Shown: positions 53,761 to 64,000, counted from the first letter of the stretch. The stretch is DNA of 64,000 nt from Meandrina meandrites (GCA_963693305.1 OY855914.1:12834903-12898902); one strand, 5' to 3'. Numbers and translations: made by a program. Notes: generated from the letters alone by a model not told the origin.

Positions 53761-55555
53761 ACGTTTGATTAAAAACACCCAAATAATTGCAATATTTGAA
53801 CTCCCCACTGTTCTCACTGACACGTACACCTACCACATTTGTTCTCCATGGTATATGAGCTCATACACCATTGCCTGTAAACCAATTAAAACTCAGGAAT
53901 TTCAATAAGCAATGGCTAATTTTTAATACTGTACAAAATATGCATGTATTGCATGGGATACATGCATACAATACATCTAAGCAGTGAGTTTTTAACCAAT
54001 GATACATTATGCAATGTAATTTGGGTAGAAATTTTACTACATGAAAGTAAAAAACAATACACGTGAATAATGAGGACACTCACTTGTAAACGCAAAATCT
54101 GCGAGAGAAAAGTAGTACATTGGAGCCCCAATTTTATTGTCTTAAATGTTTTCAATGACCTTGAAACTTGCAGGCCATATAAACTGATGACAAACCTCGA
54201 GATTGACAAGTTTTTAAAAAAATTCATCGAGCGGTTTCCAAATAATTAACACATTTGTAGGTGTAGACCAAATTATTTACAAAAGTGACCTGGCAACAAG
54301 AGCACCTGAATGCACGCTCATCAAATCCGTTTTTTTTCGCAATCGGTCGTGGTGATCCCCATAATTTTGTATACACAATTTTAAATGGCATCAAACTACT
54401 ATGAGATGAAACTGCATTCCCAAAGCGCATCGTGTTCTTCAGCTATTACCCTATTATCTCAATAGTATGTTTTTTACTGTATTTATGACCCTCGAAACTT
54501 CATCCCCAAAAATTTTGATAACGCTCTCACAGAATTTGTTCAAACTTTGGCAAAATTGAGGCAGGTATAGGAGGTACTTGCTCCCTTGAGCGATTTCCAA
54601 AAAAATCTCCTGGTGCCGAGCAATACAAACGAAATTGATAAACGTGATGACGTCATTACGTTGCAATGACAACTCTGATGTCAAAATAACACTGGTCATA
54701 ACAAATTTTCATCTTTACCTAATTCAGCTGTGGTGATCGTTTTTCGATGGCATTGTTAATGACAGTCTGGTTAGTTCTCAAACTTGAGCGGTGTTGCCCC
54801 TAAAAAATCCAGTTGAGCCACCTTAAGAACCTTTTAAATGTAGTCTTGAGTGGACTCTACCTGAAGCAGCTCTAGCCATGCACAAAATGATTAGCTCCCC
54901 CTGCACTGGTGATTCATTTCAGGCTGTTTTACTGTCCTGACAATCCACATTCTCCACAGCGACCTGCATTTTAAGTCCTCATTTGCCAAACCTTTATATT
55001 GTCATCGGCCATGCCATCCTGTGCACTTGTTTCTCAAGCTTTCTTATGGATTGTGCCTGTGTCAAAATACTTCAAAGAATACTCTGCAGGTGTTGACCAT
55101 TTCTGCATTAATAGACATACAACTACACACCATTACAAGATTAGAACGATTTTGCATCTTGAAAGGTAACGTTCCAACAAAACTCTTCATTAAAAGGGTT
55201 GGGGTAGGGTAGGGCAGGTTGTTTTCTCTGTCTTTTCTCATGGCTCTTATAGTAATCCATCCTGGTTACTTTTCTTTCGTAATACTTAACACAAGTGACA
55301 GCCATGAAGATAAATTGTTTCAGCAGTTTCCAAGCCAAGACTGTTTGCTTTACTACAAAATGTGTATTTCACTGAATAACCTTCTTCCCTTAGAGTTTTT
55401 AACAGTAAAATTCTGCTTGGGGCAAGATGTAACAGGACATGAAAACAACAACTTGAAACTAACAAAAAAACCTGAAAAGCTTTTAACTGGACAGTTAATG
55501 TTGACTCACTCTTGGATTTAACTGCATAGAACACCAAAGTAAAGAATTTAGAAGA
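53761..55555. other. Unclassified sequence between the nested LINE locus and gypsy copy 4
   Basis: No conserved exon was recognised. TTGAGCCACCTTAAGAAC at 54812 is the inverse of the TTAAGGTGGCTC block at 61222, suggesting a repeat family shared with 61.2 kb. Confidence 0.4.
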
Positions 55556-55721
55556 GCGCCAGCAGGCAGTTCCTGCGGCATTAGTATTGTGGTATGCGCA
55601 CGCATGTTTTCGCGCCATAAAGATCGTGTTATGTTTTTATGTCGGCCATCTTGGTTGTATTAAAAACCGCTGTTGAAGTTCTTTCGTTGTGACGTTCGTT
55701 CTCGTCTCCTTAACATTGGCG
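55556..55721 (+). repeat. 5' LTR of gypsy copy 4
   Basis: It begins GCGCCAGCAGGCAGTTCCTG (the first base may be one earlier) and ends TTAACATTGGCG. It is identical over 166 bp to 61001-61166. Confidence 0.93.
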
Positions 55722-55886
55722 TGGTGGCAGTGGTGGGATAAACCCACGTCCTCAGGAGCCCGAGTGTCGTCTCGCTGGCCTAAGCAACAACGAGTCTACC
55801 TATCCTATGGTCGAGTGAACTCTGAGCAGCCTTCTCATTGTAAGGAAAGTATAACTTCACTGTTCCTTACTGTTATTGTGTTTAAC

Positions 55887-58800
55887 ATGAATTCAAGTAG
55901 AGCCCCGAAACAGTGGTCCCTAACAAAGAATGAAAGTATCACATCATTTGAAGCTTGGCGGCAGAATCTTCAGTATTCCCTGTCTTTAGACGCCAATTTC
56001 GCCCCCTTTTTAGCAGATACTTTTACATGGCAGAAAAAGTCGTCCACTGCCCCCAATAGAGGGCTGACTTCCGATGGGGAAGCAGTGCCAGAAGCTCGCC
56101 GGCGTACCGCCGAACAGAAAAATGTACACCTTGAGCTCATGTTAGGTCAAATAGCAAATTTTTGCCCCGTCATTTCACGCAATACTATTGTGAAGAATAC
56201 AACTTCAGTCAAGTCCATTTGGCAAGCAATAAGGTCTCACTTTGGCTTCCAATCCACCGGTGCTCACTTCCTAGATTTCTCTAACATTAAACTTGAAGTC
56301 GATGAACGCCCTGAAGACTTGTTTCAACGGTTAATGTCCTTCACAGAAGATAATTTGCTTGTTACAAATGGCAACATAACCCATCATGGTGAAGTCGTTA
56401 CCGTTGACGAGGAGCTTTCTCCCACACTTGAGAATTTCGTGGTTTTAACCTGGCTTCGCCTCATTCATGCCGATTTACCTGCCCTCGTCAAGCAGCGCTA
56501 CGGAACTGAGTTAAGATCCAGAACTCTAGCGTCCCTGAAACCTGAAATTTCGCAGGCTCTAGACTCTCTTCTCGATGAGATTCGCTCTTCCGCCGACACC
56601 AAGATCCTCCGAGCCACTGCCTCGCGGTTCAGACAGCCACCTCCTCGCTCCTCCTACAAATCATCTTCACAGGCATTGCCTCCCAACAGGCGACCGAAGT
56701 CCTGTCCGTTATGTAAGCAAGCCGGCCGCAATGACCAGCATTTCCTAAGTGCGTGCTCATATTTACCTCCGGAGGACCGTACTTACCTTTCTCGGTCTCG
56801 CCTTACCTCTACCTTTGACGACGAGGAATCCGACTATGAGCCCCCACTCTTCCCTGACGAGGATGATCCACCTCTACGCACTGCAGCTCGTACCGTTTCA
56901 CGCCGTGTCAGCACAAAACAGTCACCCCACTTCAAGGCTTTTTACAAGCACCATCCACTCCGACTGACCCTGGACACAGGTGCGGAGACTAGTATGATCA
57001 AGTCCTCTGTGGCCCGTTCAATTGGTGCAACCATTGTAAAATCTTCCCAACAAGCATTACAAGCTGACGGCATGACTCCCTTAGCTGTAGCCGGGGAAAC
57101 TCACCTCATCTTATCCCGAGCAGACAAACAACTCGGTCTTGACGCCCTCGTTGTTGACGACTTAGATGTCGACGTCCTGGCTGGCACACCCTTTCTCATT
57201 GCCAATGACATCACCGTACGTCCTGCATTGTGCCAAGTACGTATCCAGGACTCTGATGTCATACACTACAACCCTGATAGTGATTCAACTGGTTCTCATG
57301 CTATACGACGGGCACAAAGTTATGTTCTACGCGCCTCCTCTTCCGCAACGGTTGTTTGGCCTGGTGAATACGTGGAACTGGACGTCCCTTCCGACCTAGG
57401 AGACGACTGCGTACTTGCACTCCAACCACGCACAGACACCCCAATATCAAAACACACCAAACCCACCTGCATTTGGCCTGAACCCCAAGTTATAGAAGCA
57501 GTTGGATCCACAATCCGCTTGACCAACTCTTCCAACGAGCCGAAAGCCATCAGCTGCCACGAGCACCTCAGTGAGATCCTACCCACAGTAGTTGCACCTT
57601 CACCGTCCCCCAACCCAGCAGCCACCTCTCCCTCACTTCCAGTGAAGCCACACAGTCGACCTCCCTTCTCGTCTTCCGTGTCCCTAGACCCCGACAAATT
57701 GCTTCCAGATGCCACTCGTCTTAAGTTTCAACAGCTCTTGCAGAAATACGACGGAGTCTTCAATCCCGACATAACCGGTTATAATGGCGCTGCTGGCCCC
57801 ATTAAAGCAACCGTGAATATGGGCCCCGTACAGCCCCCACAACGGAAAGGCCGCGTACCTCAGTACTCCCGCAACAATCTGGTTCAACTCCAAGCTAAGT
57901 TCGACGAGCTGGAACAGGCCCAGGTCTTCCGTCGCCCCGAGGACCTAGGCATAACCGTCGAGTATCTTAACCCGTCATTCCTTGTAAAAAAGCCGTCCGG
58001 TGGTCACCGACTTGTGACTGCATTCGCCGACGTAGCACGCTACAGTAAACCACAGCCATCTCTAATGCCAGACGTCGACACAACCTTGCGCACTATCGCA
58101 CCATGGCGCTACATGATCCAAACTGATCTCACCCGAACGTTCTACCAGATCCCTCTCGCCCAGTCTTCTCTAAAGTACTGTGGCGTAGCCACCCCCTTCC
58201 GTGGAATCCGTGTATACACAAGATCAGCAATGGGGATGCCTGGCTCCGAAACTGCACTCGAGGAACTGATGTGTCGTGTTTTGGGTGACTTAATTCGAGA
58301 AGGTTGCGTAGCTAAGCTCGCGGACGACCTGTACTGTGGCGGCGATTCACCCGAAACCCTCTTGTCCAACTGGAGTCGGGTACTGGAGGCGCTCGACCGT
58401 TGTAACCTCCGTTTGTCCCCTATGAAGACTGTCATTTGCCCCAAGACCACCACCATCCTTGGCTGGATCTGGTCCCAAGGCAAGCTATCAGCCAGCCCTC
58501 ATTGTATCGCCGTCTTACAGTCATGCCCTCCTCCCCAAAGTGTGAAAGGCCTCCGTTCCTTCATTGGAGCCTATAAAGTACTCAGTCGCGTACTCCCAAA
58601 CTGCTCCGACATAGTAGACCCCCTTGAGAGCTCCCTCACAGGCCTCCAGTCTAGCGACAAGCTGCTTTGGGATGAGAACCTCACCTTTAGGTTCAAGTCT
58701 GCTCAGGAGTACCTGTCCAAACACAAATCCATCGTCCTACCTCGTCCTTCTGACATTCTTTGGATAGTAACTGATGGCTCAGTCACGAAGAGGGGCCTTG

Positions 58801-60809
58801 GTGCTACATTGTATGTTACCCGTGACAGTCGTCTTTACCTTGCTGGCTTCTACAGCGCCAAGTTGCGGAAACACCAAGTCACCTGGCTCCCCTGCGAGGT
58901 CGAAGCCTTATCCATTGCTGCTGCAGTCAAGCACTTCTCTCCATTCATCATCCAGTCGCAACAGCCTACGACCGTATTAACTGACAGCAAACCATGTGTC
59001 CAAGCAATTGAAAAGTTATGCCGCGGCGAATTCTCGGCCAGTCCTCGAGTGACTTCCTTCCTAACGACCGTCAGCCGTTACCAAGTCAGCCTACAACATT
59101 TGGCTGGTAAGGCCAACCTTCCATCTGACTTCACCAGTCGCAACGCCCCCGACTGCAGTGAGCCTACTTGCCAAATTTGCACCTTTGTCCACGAAATGGA
59201 AGACTCAGTAGTACGTAGCGTTTCGCTTCAGGACATTCTCGATAAGAAGTCCAACCTCCCGTTCACCACAAGATCAGCATGGCTACAGATCCAGAACGAC
59301 TGCCCCGACCTTCGAAGGGTTCATGCCCACCTCAAACAAGGCACTCGCCCTTCAAAGAAGATCACCAATATTCGCGATGTCAAGCGGTATCTCAGCTGCA
59401 CCTCTATTGCCCGTGACGGAGTTCTCATAGTTAAACACTCCAAGCCTTTCGTTCCTGCTTCCGAAGCAATTATTGTGCCCCGTTCTGTACTGGATGGTCT
59501 TCTAACTGCCCTCCACATTAAACTAAACCACCCTTCCCGCCATCAGCTCCAAATGGTGTTTCAACGACAGTTCTTCGCCCTTGATATGACCGACGCAATT
59601 TCCCGTGTTACATCTGCCTGCCACACGTGTGCTTCCCTTAAGTCGTTTCCCAGCACCTTAGTATCCCAATCCTCCGATGACCCTCCCGTAGTGATAGGAA
59701 TCTCCTTCGCCGCTGATGTAATAAAGCGCCAACGTCAGTTAATCCTCATTCTCCGAGAGTGCTCCACGTCACTCACTGCATCTTGCTTGATACCTGACGA
59801 AAAGCACGATACCCTACGTGATGCCCTCACTAAGCTAATCGTCGGTTTACACCCTCTTGATGGTCCTAGAGCCGTTATACGAGTTGATCCCGCTCCTGGT
59901 TTTTCATCCCTGAGCAACAACGACTCACTTGGACACTTAAACGTCTCAATCGATGTCGGCCGTATTAAGAATAAGAACCACAACCCTGTCGCCGAGAAGG
60001 CTGTCCGCGAACTTGAAGAAGAGCTCCTCCGACAGCAACCAGGTGGAGGACCAGTAGGTGAAGTTGGCCTCGCTCTGGCTACCGCACGTCTTAACTCCCG
60101 CCTTCGTTTCTCGGGCCTATCTTCTCTCGAGTTGTGGACCCAATGCAACCAATTCACACATGAGCAGTTGCCGTTATCAGATTACCAACTCATACTCGAT
60201 AGGCACGAGCATCGTTCTACTAACCACACCTATAGCAAGAAATCCAAGAACCCACGCGGTCTCATCGCGAACACGCCACCTCTACAAGTTGGAGATATTG
60301 TCTACCTCTTCTCTGACAAGGACAAGTCACGCGCCCGTGATCGTTATGTCGTTGTCTCCATCGACACCCCTTGGTGTTTTGTGAAGAAGTTTCGTGGCTC
60401 ACAACTACGAGCCACTTCTTACAAAGTCAAACTGTCCGAATGCTATTCTGTACCCTCTTCCGCCATTGTGTCCAGCCCTCCAAGCCATCCACCTCTTCCA
60501 GACGTGAACGATGAGCCTCCAGTAACTCCTGCGGTGTTCCCAGCCCCGGTACATCCTATGTTAGCTCCCCCTGCACCTCCAGAACTCATCACCATTCCGT
60601 CTGACGAGGAGCAAGTCCCATCCTTCACCAGTGATGACCCACCACTTAATACCACCAGTAGCTCACCTGCCCAGTCGCTGAACAAGATGAGTCAAGCACA
60701 AGCGTTACTGCCACAGATCAGCCAATGTTGTCTCCTCCCAACTTTCCTGCCCTCCCTGATTCAAGACCTCAAAGGCAGCGCAGACCTCCTTCATTATGTT
60801 AGATTCTAA
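55887..60809 (+). CDS. Ty3/gypsy Gag-Pol polyprotein, 1640 residues, intact
   Basis: The start at 55887 (MNSSRAPKQWSLTKNESITS) was chosen as the first ATG after the primer-binding site that begins a gag-like sequence; the frame is open 66 codons further up into the LTR. Order: capsid, zinc knuckle CPLCKQAGRNDQHFLSAC (CX2CX8HX4C), protease TLDTGAETSMIKSS, RT with FLVKKPSGGHRLVTAFADV, MIQTDLTRTFYQIPL (D) and the catalytic box KLADDLYCGG, RNase H IVTDGSVTKRGLGATLYV, integrase zinc finger (HIKLNHPSRHQ and CHTCASL), and core FAADVIKRQ (D), RVDPAPGFSS (D), HNPVAEKAVRELEEE (E), with 35 residues between the last D and E. A C-terminal domain VGDIVYLFSDKDKSRARDRY and a Pro-rich tail follow. Gag and Pol are fused with no frameshift or stop. 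The codons are visibly C-ended compared with the AT-rich surroundings. Confidence 0.93.
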   Translation: MNSSRAPKQWSLTKNESITSFEAWRQNLQYSLSLDANFAPFLADTFTWQKKSSTAPNRGLTSDGEAVPEARRRTAEQKNVHLELMLGQIANFCPVISRNTIVKNTTSVKSIWQAIRSHFGFQSTGAHFLDFSNIKLEVDERPEDLFQRLMSFTEDNLLVTNGNITHHGEVVTVDEELSPTLENFVVLTWLRLIHADLPALVKQRYGTELRSRTLASLKPEISQALDSLLDEIRSSADTKILRATASRFRQPPPRSSYKSSSQALPPNRRPKSCPLCKQAGRNDQHFLSACSYLPPEDRTYLSRSRLTSTFDDEESDYEPPLFPDEDDPPLRTAARTVSRRVSTKQSPHFKAFYKHHPLRLTLDTGAETSMIKSSVARSIGATIVKSSQQALQADGMTPLAVAGETHLILSRADKQLGLDALVVDDLDVDVLAGTPFLIANDITVRPALCQVRIQDSDVIHYNPDSDSTGSHAIRRAQSYVLRASSSATVVWPGEYVELDVPSDLGDDCVLALQPRTDTPISKHTKPTCIWPEPQVIEAVGSTIRLTNSSNEPKAISCHEHLSEILPTVVAPSPSPNPAATSPSLPVKPHSRPPFSSSVSLDPDKLLPDATRLKFQQLLQKYDGVFNPDITGYNGAAGPIKATVNMGPVQPPQRKGRVPQYSRNNLVQLQAKFDELEQAQVFRRPEDLGITVEYLNPSFLVKKPSGGHRLVTAFADVARYSKPQPSLMPDVDTTLRTIAPWRYMIQTDLTRTFYQIPLAQSSLKYCGVATPFRGIRVYTRSAMGMPGSETALEELMCRVLGDLIREGCVAKLADDLYCGGDSPETLLSNWSRVLEALDRCNLRLSPMKTVICPKTTTILGWIWSQGKLSASPHCIAVLQSCPPPQSVKGLRSFIGAYKVLSRVLPNCSDIVDPLESSLTGLQSSDKLLWDENLTFRFKSAQEYLSKHKSIVLPRPSDILWIVTDGSVTKRGLGATLYVTRDSRLYLAGFYSAKLRKHQVTWLPCEVEALSIAAAVKHFSPFIIQSQQPTTVLTDSKPCVQAIEKLCRGEFSASPRVTSFLTTVSRYQVSLQHLAGKANLPSDFTSRNAPDCSEPTCQICTFVHEMEDSVVRSVSLQDILDKKSNLPFTTRSAWLQIQNDCPDLRRVHAHLKQGTRPSKKITNIRDVKRYLSCTSIARDGVLIVKHSKPFVPASEAIIVPRSVLDGLLTALHIKLNHPSRHQLQMVFQRQFFALDMTDAISRVTSACHTCASLKSFPSTLVSQSSDDPPVVIGISFAADVIKRQRQLILILRECSTSLTASCLIPDEKHDTLRDALTKLIVGLHPLDGPRAVIRVDPAPGFSSLSNNDSLGHLNVSIDVGRIKNKNHNPVAEKAVRELEEELLRQQPGGGPVGEVGLALATARLNSRLRFSGLSSLELWTQCNQFTHEQLPLSDYQLILDRHEHRSTNHTYSKKSKNPRGLIANTPPLQVGDIVYLFSDKDKSRARDRYVVVSIDTPWCFVKKFRGSQLRATSYKVKLSECYSVPSSAIVSSPPSHPPLPDVNDEPPVTPAVFPAPVHPMLAPPAPPELITIPSDEEQVPSFTSDDPPLNTTSSSPAQSLNKMSQAQALLPQISQCCLLPTFLPSLIQDLKGSADLLHYVRF

Positions 60810-61000
60810 ACGTGCGCGTGGTAGCTTTAGATCCACATTTAGTTCTAAGTTCACACTTTCACAAGATACAACTAGAGACTGAGACATTTGTTTAGTCTGT
60901 CGTAATTAACATGCACTTTACTTGGTTTAGTTGATATTTTCATTGCCCATGTACCGGTACAGTTTGTCAGTTCGCTACCATTTACAGGAGAGAAGAGGTT

Positions 61001-61166
61001 GCGCCAGCAGGCAGTTCCTGCGGCATTAGTATTGTGGTATGCGCACGCATGTTTTCGCGCCATAAAGATCGTGTTATGTTTTTATGTCGGCCATCTTGGT
61101 TGTATTAAAAACCGCTGTTGAAGTTCTTTCGTTGTGACGTTCGTTCTCGTCTCCTTAACATTGGCG
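61001..61166 (+). repeat. 3' LTR of gypsy copy 4
   Basis: It is identical to the 5' LTR. It is preceded by the purine tract and T61000, so the LTR may begin TGCGCC. Confidence 0.93.
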
Positions 61167-62290
61167 GAGCAGCCACTTGAGTAACAGATGTCCAAGGTTT
61201 GAGTGACTTTTGGCTCCCTATTTTAAGGTGGCTCCATATTTATTCTGGTTGCACTTGTCCATGAAACACTTTGCGTTATAACTTTTTAGGCTTTGACACG
61301 ATGGTGGTGAAACTTTGGGAAAATGTTCACCTATCATTCGGCGATAGTAATATGAAAATCGATTTAACTGGTTAAAAATATTTTTGATGTTACTGGCAAT
61401 TAATTGGACTCCACTTTTTACAAAAAATCGAGTCCGGAAAAAAATTTTGCTCATAGATTTTGGCTAAACTTCTGAAATCAGCTTATATTGACTAAATACA
61501 TATCATAGTCAAGTTTCAGAAAAATCGTCGGAACAGAATCGCTGAAATATTAAGGTCACCTAAATTCGACACTTAAGTTCTATTGAAATGTTCTTTTCTT
61601 GGCGCCTGTTGTGAAAACAAGCTAAGAACCCAAATTTCTGCAAGAAGCATCCCCAATGCTTGCTAAATCAATGTGCCTCGCCGATTTGCGATCGTGACAA
61701 CCGTTAAAAAGTATTTGCTTTCCCAGTAAACATAACAAAATGATCGAAAATCTTCTCAAACCAACAAAGTTACACTTTTCATAAATTTTTCAAAATTACA
61801 CCGCCGTTTTGTGTCAAACTCCTTCCAAACAAACTTCAGGATACTGCAATGTTTTTGCATCGATTTTTGCTGCTGTACGATGATGTAAATTGGCGAATTT
61901 ATGTTGGGATTTCAAGCGGCTCCGCAATGTTCTCTGGCAAAGCGGACAAGCAGTTTTGTTTATGTAGTTCTGAATACGAAATGAGCACGTGCGTTATTTA
62001 TTGCACGAATGCGCACTTTTTCAAGAGGGGTGTATTTGATATGCGCGCCCAGGAGGGGAGGGAAGATGTACGCTCAATGAAAGTAACAATGAGGTGTATT
62101 GTAATTTATTGTGGAGATTAACGAACTGTCGCTAACAGCAATAAGTCACATAAGAGTTGAACAAGCGATTTCAATTGTTCTGAAGGATACGCAGATGAAA
62201 TAAATTCTTTGTTTTTGAGCTTGAATGCAGTGGCGAAGTGGATGAGTAGTTTTGTTTCGATTTACAATCACAGATTTTATAACTGCTGCA
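61167..62290. other. Unclassified sequence right of gypsy copy 4
   Basis: TTTTAAGGTGGCTCCATATT at 61222 matches the inverse block at 54812. ORFs at 61849-62121 and on the minus strand are not recognisable. Confidence 0.4.
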
Positions 62291-62485
62291 CCTCCTGAAG
62301 TTGACCGCTGACCAGACCAGTTGACCGCTGACCAGATATTGCCCTGGCCGGCCTTTATATAACTACAAATCATTCATTCATGTCCAAGTGAATGTTCCAG
62401 CATAAATCCATTTATCAGATGACCCACTAACTTAACTGTGAACAATAGAAAGGGCCATTCATTAATTACTTCTGGTACATCCCGA
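62291..62485 (+). repeat. Rearranged copy of three segments from 23.2-23.9 kb
   Basis: TGAAGTTGACCGCTGACCAG (23221) is followed here by a short tandem repeat of itself, then by 23545-23602 and by 23779-23867, in the same order but with the intervening DNA missing. The joins lie in the short shared words ATTG and AATGT. Confidence 0.85.
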
Positions 62486-62992
62486 CTTGTAGCACAGTCA
62501 CCATGATATTTGAATATTGAGGGTAATTATGTTCTGGTTTACAAGCGGGCTTTTAGTCAGTAAAAACAAAACCTGGCATACAGTTAGAATTATCCTTGAA
62601 GATTTTATAGCTGGCATTAAGAGATTGAAATATTATTGACATTCAAAAATTTTGGATGGAAAAGTATAAAAGATAGGCAAATTGTGCATGTAACGGGTAA
62701 CCAAAATGCGCACGTGGAAATGCGAAAAACTAATATTTTTCAAAGCTAAAACATGTTTGTGAAAAAATAGCTCAAATTATTAACACAACACAACTAGGAC
62801 TACATGACAACAGCAAACATTAGAACATATTTATTTGAACATGCCAAAGATCAATACAACCTCTTTACCATAATGGATGTAACGCTAAAAGTTAATGAAG
62901 TAGAGCAGGCAATCAGAATGTTCCTGGACTAAGTAAAGCCAACGATCAAGCAACTGAAAATGTCTCATCGAAATGCTCAGAACATACTCTTA

Positions 62993-63490
62993 ATGCATCA
63001 GTCAAATCCAGCAGTGCCCATCCCCCCCCCCCCCCCCCCCCGGGCAACCCCGGGGCATTTCCTAATGTTGCCCGTCCTGGGGGTGGGGCATTTGCGTACC
63101 TCGGGTTGACCCCCGGGCATTTCACACGTGGTTTCGAAACCGTGGAGTGAGTCGCGCATTCGTGATGGAGCCGTTTATAGGCCAAGACGTGGACTACGTT
63201 GCAATTAGCTAGTCCATGAAGGACTAGAGAAGCTCGTGGATGTTAATGGATGTTTTTAAAGGTATATTTTCTGAATTTTAGATATTTCTTCATTGTCAAG
63301 AAGCAAGAACTTGTATTATATTCTTATATCACCTATCGAGAGATTGAAAACAATCAACCCGGGAGCGGGGCATTTGCCCGGTTTCCTCATCCCCACCCCG
63401 GGGAATTTACCAAAGAAATGCTAATGCCCGGGGGTCAGCCCGGGGGGGGGGGGGGGGGGGGATGGGCACTTCTGGAATTGACTGATGCAT
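62993..63490. mobile_element. 498-bp inverted-repeat element with C20/G20 arms
   Basis: ATGCATCAGTCAA-n-TCCAG-n-AGTGCCCATC at 62993 is mirrored by its complement ending at 63490. Just inside lie 20 C (63022-63041) and 20 G (63442-63461), then further pairing GC-rich blocks (GGGGCATTT, CCCCGGG). It is non-coding. The ORFs here are products of the symmetry. Confidence 0.8.
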
Positions 63491-64000
63491 AACTTCAGGA
63501 AAAATTCAACTTAAAATATTACGAAACAAAGGAGTGCCAGGGCAATAATCGAGTCGGTACGCTGTTGTGTCATGCGTTAATGCTGTGTAAATCATCAAAG
63601 GTTGGACATTTCTCCTCACCTTGGTACTCAAACAAATCAAATACTCCTAATGACTTCGACAAAACTGAAATGCTCATATCTTTGCCAGTCGTTCCCCAAA
63701 CTTTGACTCGCTGAAACGGCTGAACGGCTGAAATATTTGACTTCTTGTGTGTCGGTACGATTCTTCGCCATGTTTTCTAATCAAAGTAAGCATGGATATA
63801 TTTGGTTCGATTACACGCGCCGAGAAAAAGCCACTTTTCCTTCCACAAAATTGTGAAAATTTGCTTCCTTCGATCATTTCTTCCTTCGATTCAGTGATTT
63901 TACTGCTGAGTAACCTGCCCTTCTTGTTGGTGTTGGGGGTGGTCATGTCTGTTTTGCAGGGGCGTTTTTGTTCTGCAACTTACAGGACAGTTTAACGGTC
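63491..64000. other. Right edge; nothing recognised
   Basis: Overlapping ORFs at 63674-63995 on both strands lack recognisable motifs. Confidence 0.4.

Larger units (their letters stand above)
55556..61166 (+). mobile_element. Young, apparently intact Ty3/gypsy retrotransposon (copy 4)
   Basis: The two 166-bp LTRs are identical at every base. TGGTGGCAGTGG follows the 5' LTR as primer-binding site, and the purine tract GGAGAGAAGAGG precedes the 3' LTR. One uninterrupted polyprotein frame fills the interior. Total length is 5611 bp. No convincing target duplication was seen (GAAGA versus GAGCA). Confidence 0.93.

Noticed and set aside
53861..54430. Minus-strand ORFs of 68-103 codons
   Set aside because: Low-complexity, hydrophobic or cysteine-scattered peptides with no splice or motif support.
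59735..60157. 140-codon minus-strand ORF opposite the gypsy 4 integrase
   Set aside because: It is an antisense shadow of a C-rich coding region, with no recognisable pattern.

Overview
This is a eukaryotic, intron-bearing, AT-rich genomic window dominated by transposable elements. The mix of families (Ty3/gypsy, BEL/Pao, L1/Tx1-like LINEs, a SINE whose tail matches ones familiar from corals, and many short inverted-repeat elements) together with an intron-rich conserved gene points to a marine invertebrate, most likely a cnidarian such as a stony coral or anemone. That placement is inference. I see no prokaryotic operons, CRISPR arrays, rRNA or tRNA genes.

Region 1 (1-10.3 kb, minus strand) holds the one clear conserved host gene. 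It is a nucleostemin-family GTPase (GNL3/GNL3L type), reconstructed as ten exons (218 codons) with GT-AG borders and matching phases at every junction. It runs from the start codon at 10111 to a donor at 32; the rest of the GTPase domain and the stop lie left of the window. Its introns, above all the 4.5 kb third intron, are packed with short inverted-repeat transposons: a TTAA-flanked element, an 8-bp-TSD element whose arms are tandem repeats, and several hairpin elements.

Region 2 (10.3-19 kb) holds a decayed 2.3 kb inverted-repeat element, a 20-bp minisatellite lying 28 bp before a small two-exon helix-turn-helix gene, a cysteine-rich ORF of unknown function, a heavily deleted Ty3/gypsy element and a 304-bp tandem duplication. 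Region 3 (19-22.7 kb) is an L1-like LINE lacking its endonuclease. Region 4 (23-33.5 kb) carries tRNA-like SINE copies and candidate exons of a P-loop ATPase-like host gene, followed by a broken BEL/Pao element and one further isolated exon.

Region 5 (33.5-50.5 kb) is a block of large duplicated repeats with GGATA/GGATG pentanucleotide satellites. One Ty3/gypsy element (35234-39567) is inserted into a repeat copy and a second (45186-49718) lies between copies. Region 6 (51.4-53.8 kb) is an inverted-repeat element with a 5'-truncated LINE inserted inside it, flanked by a 14-bp target duplication. Region 7 (55.5-61.2 kb) is a young, apparently intact Ty3/gypsy element with two identical 166-bp LTRs and one 1640-codon polyprotein. 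Region 8 (61.2-64 kb) holds a rearranged copy of 23-kb sequence and another inverted-repeat element with matching 20-base C and G runs.

The genes do not form a pathway. The window is a conserved nucleolar GTPase gene beside a transposon-rich neighbourhood in which insertions of several ages are nested in one another.
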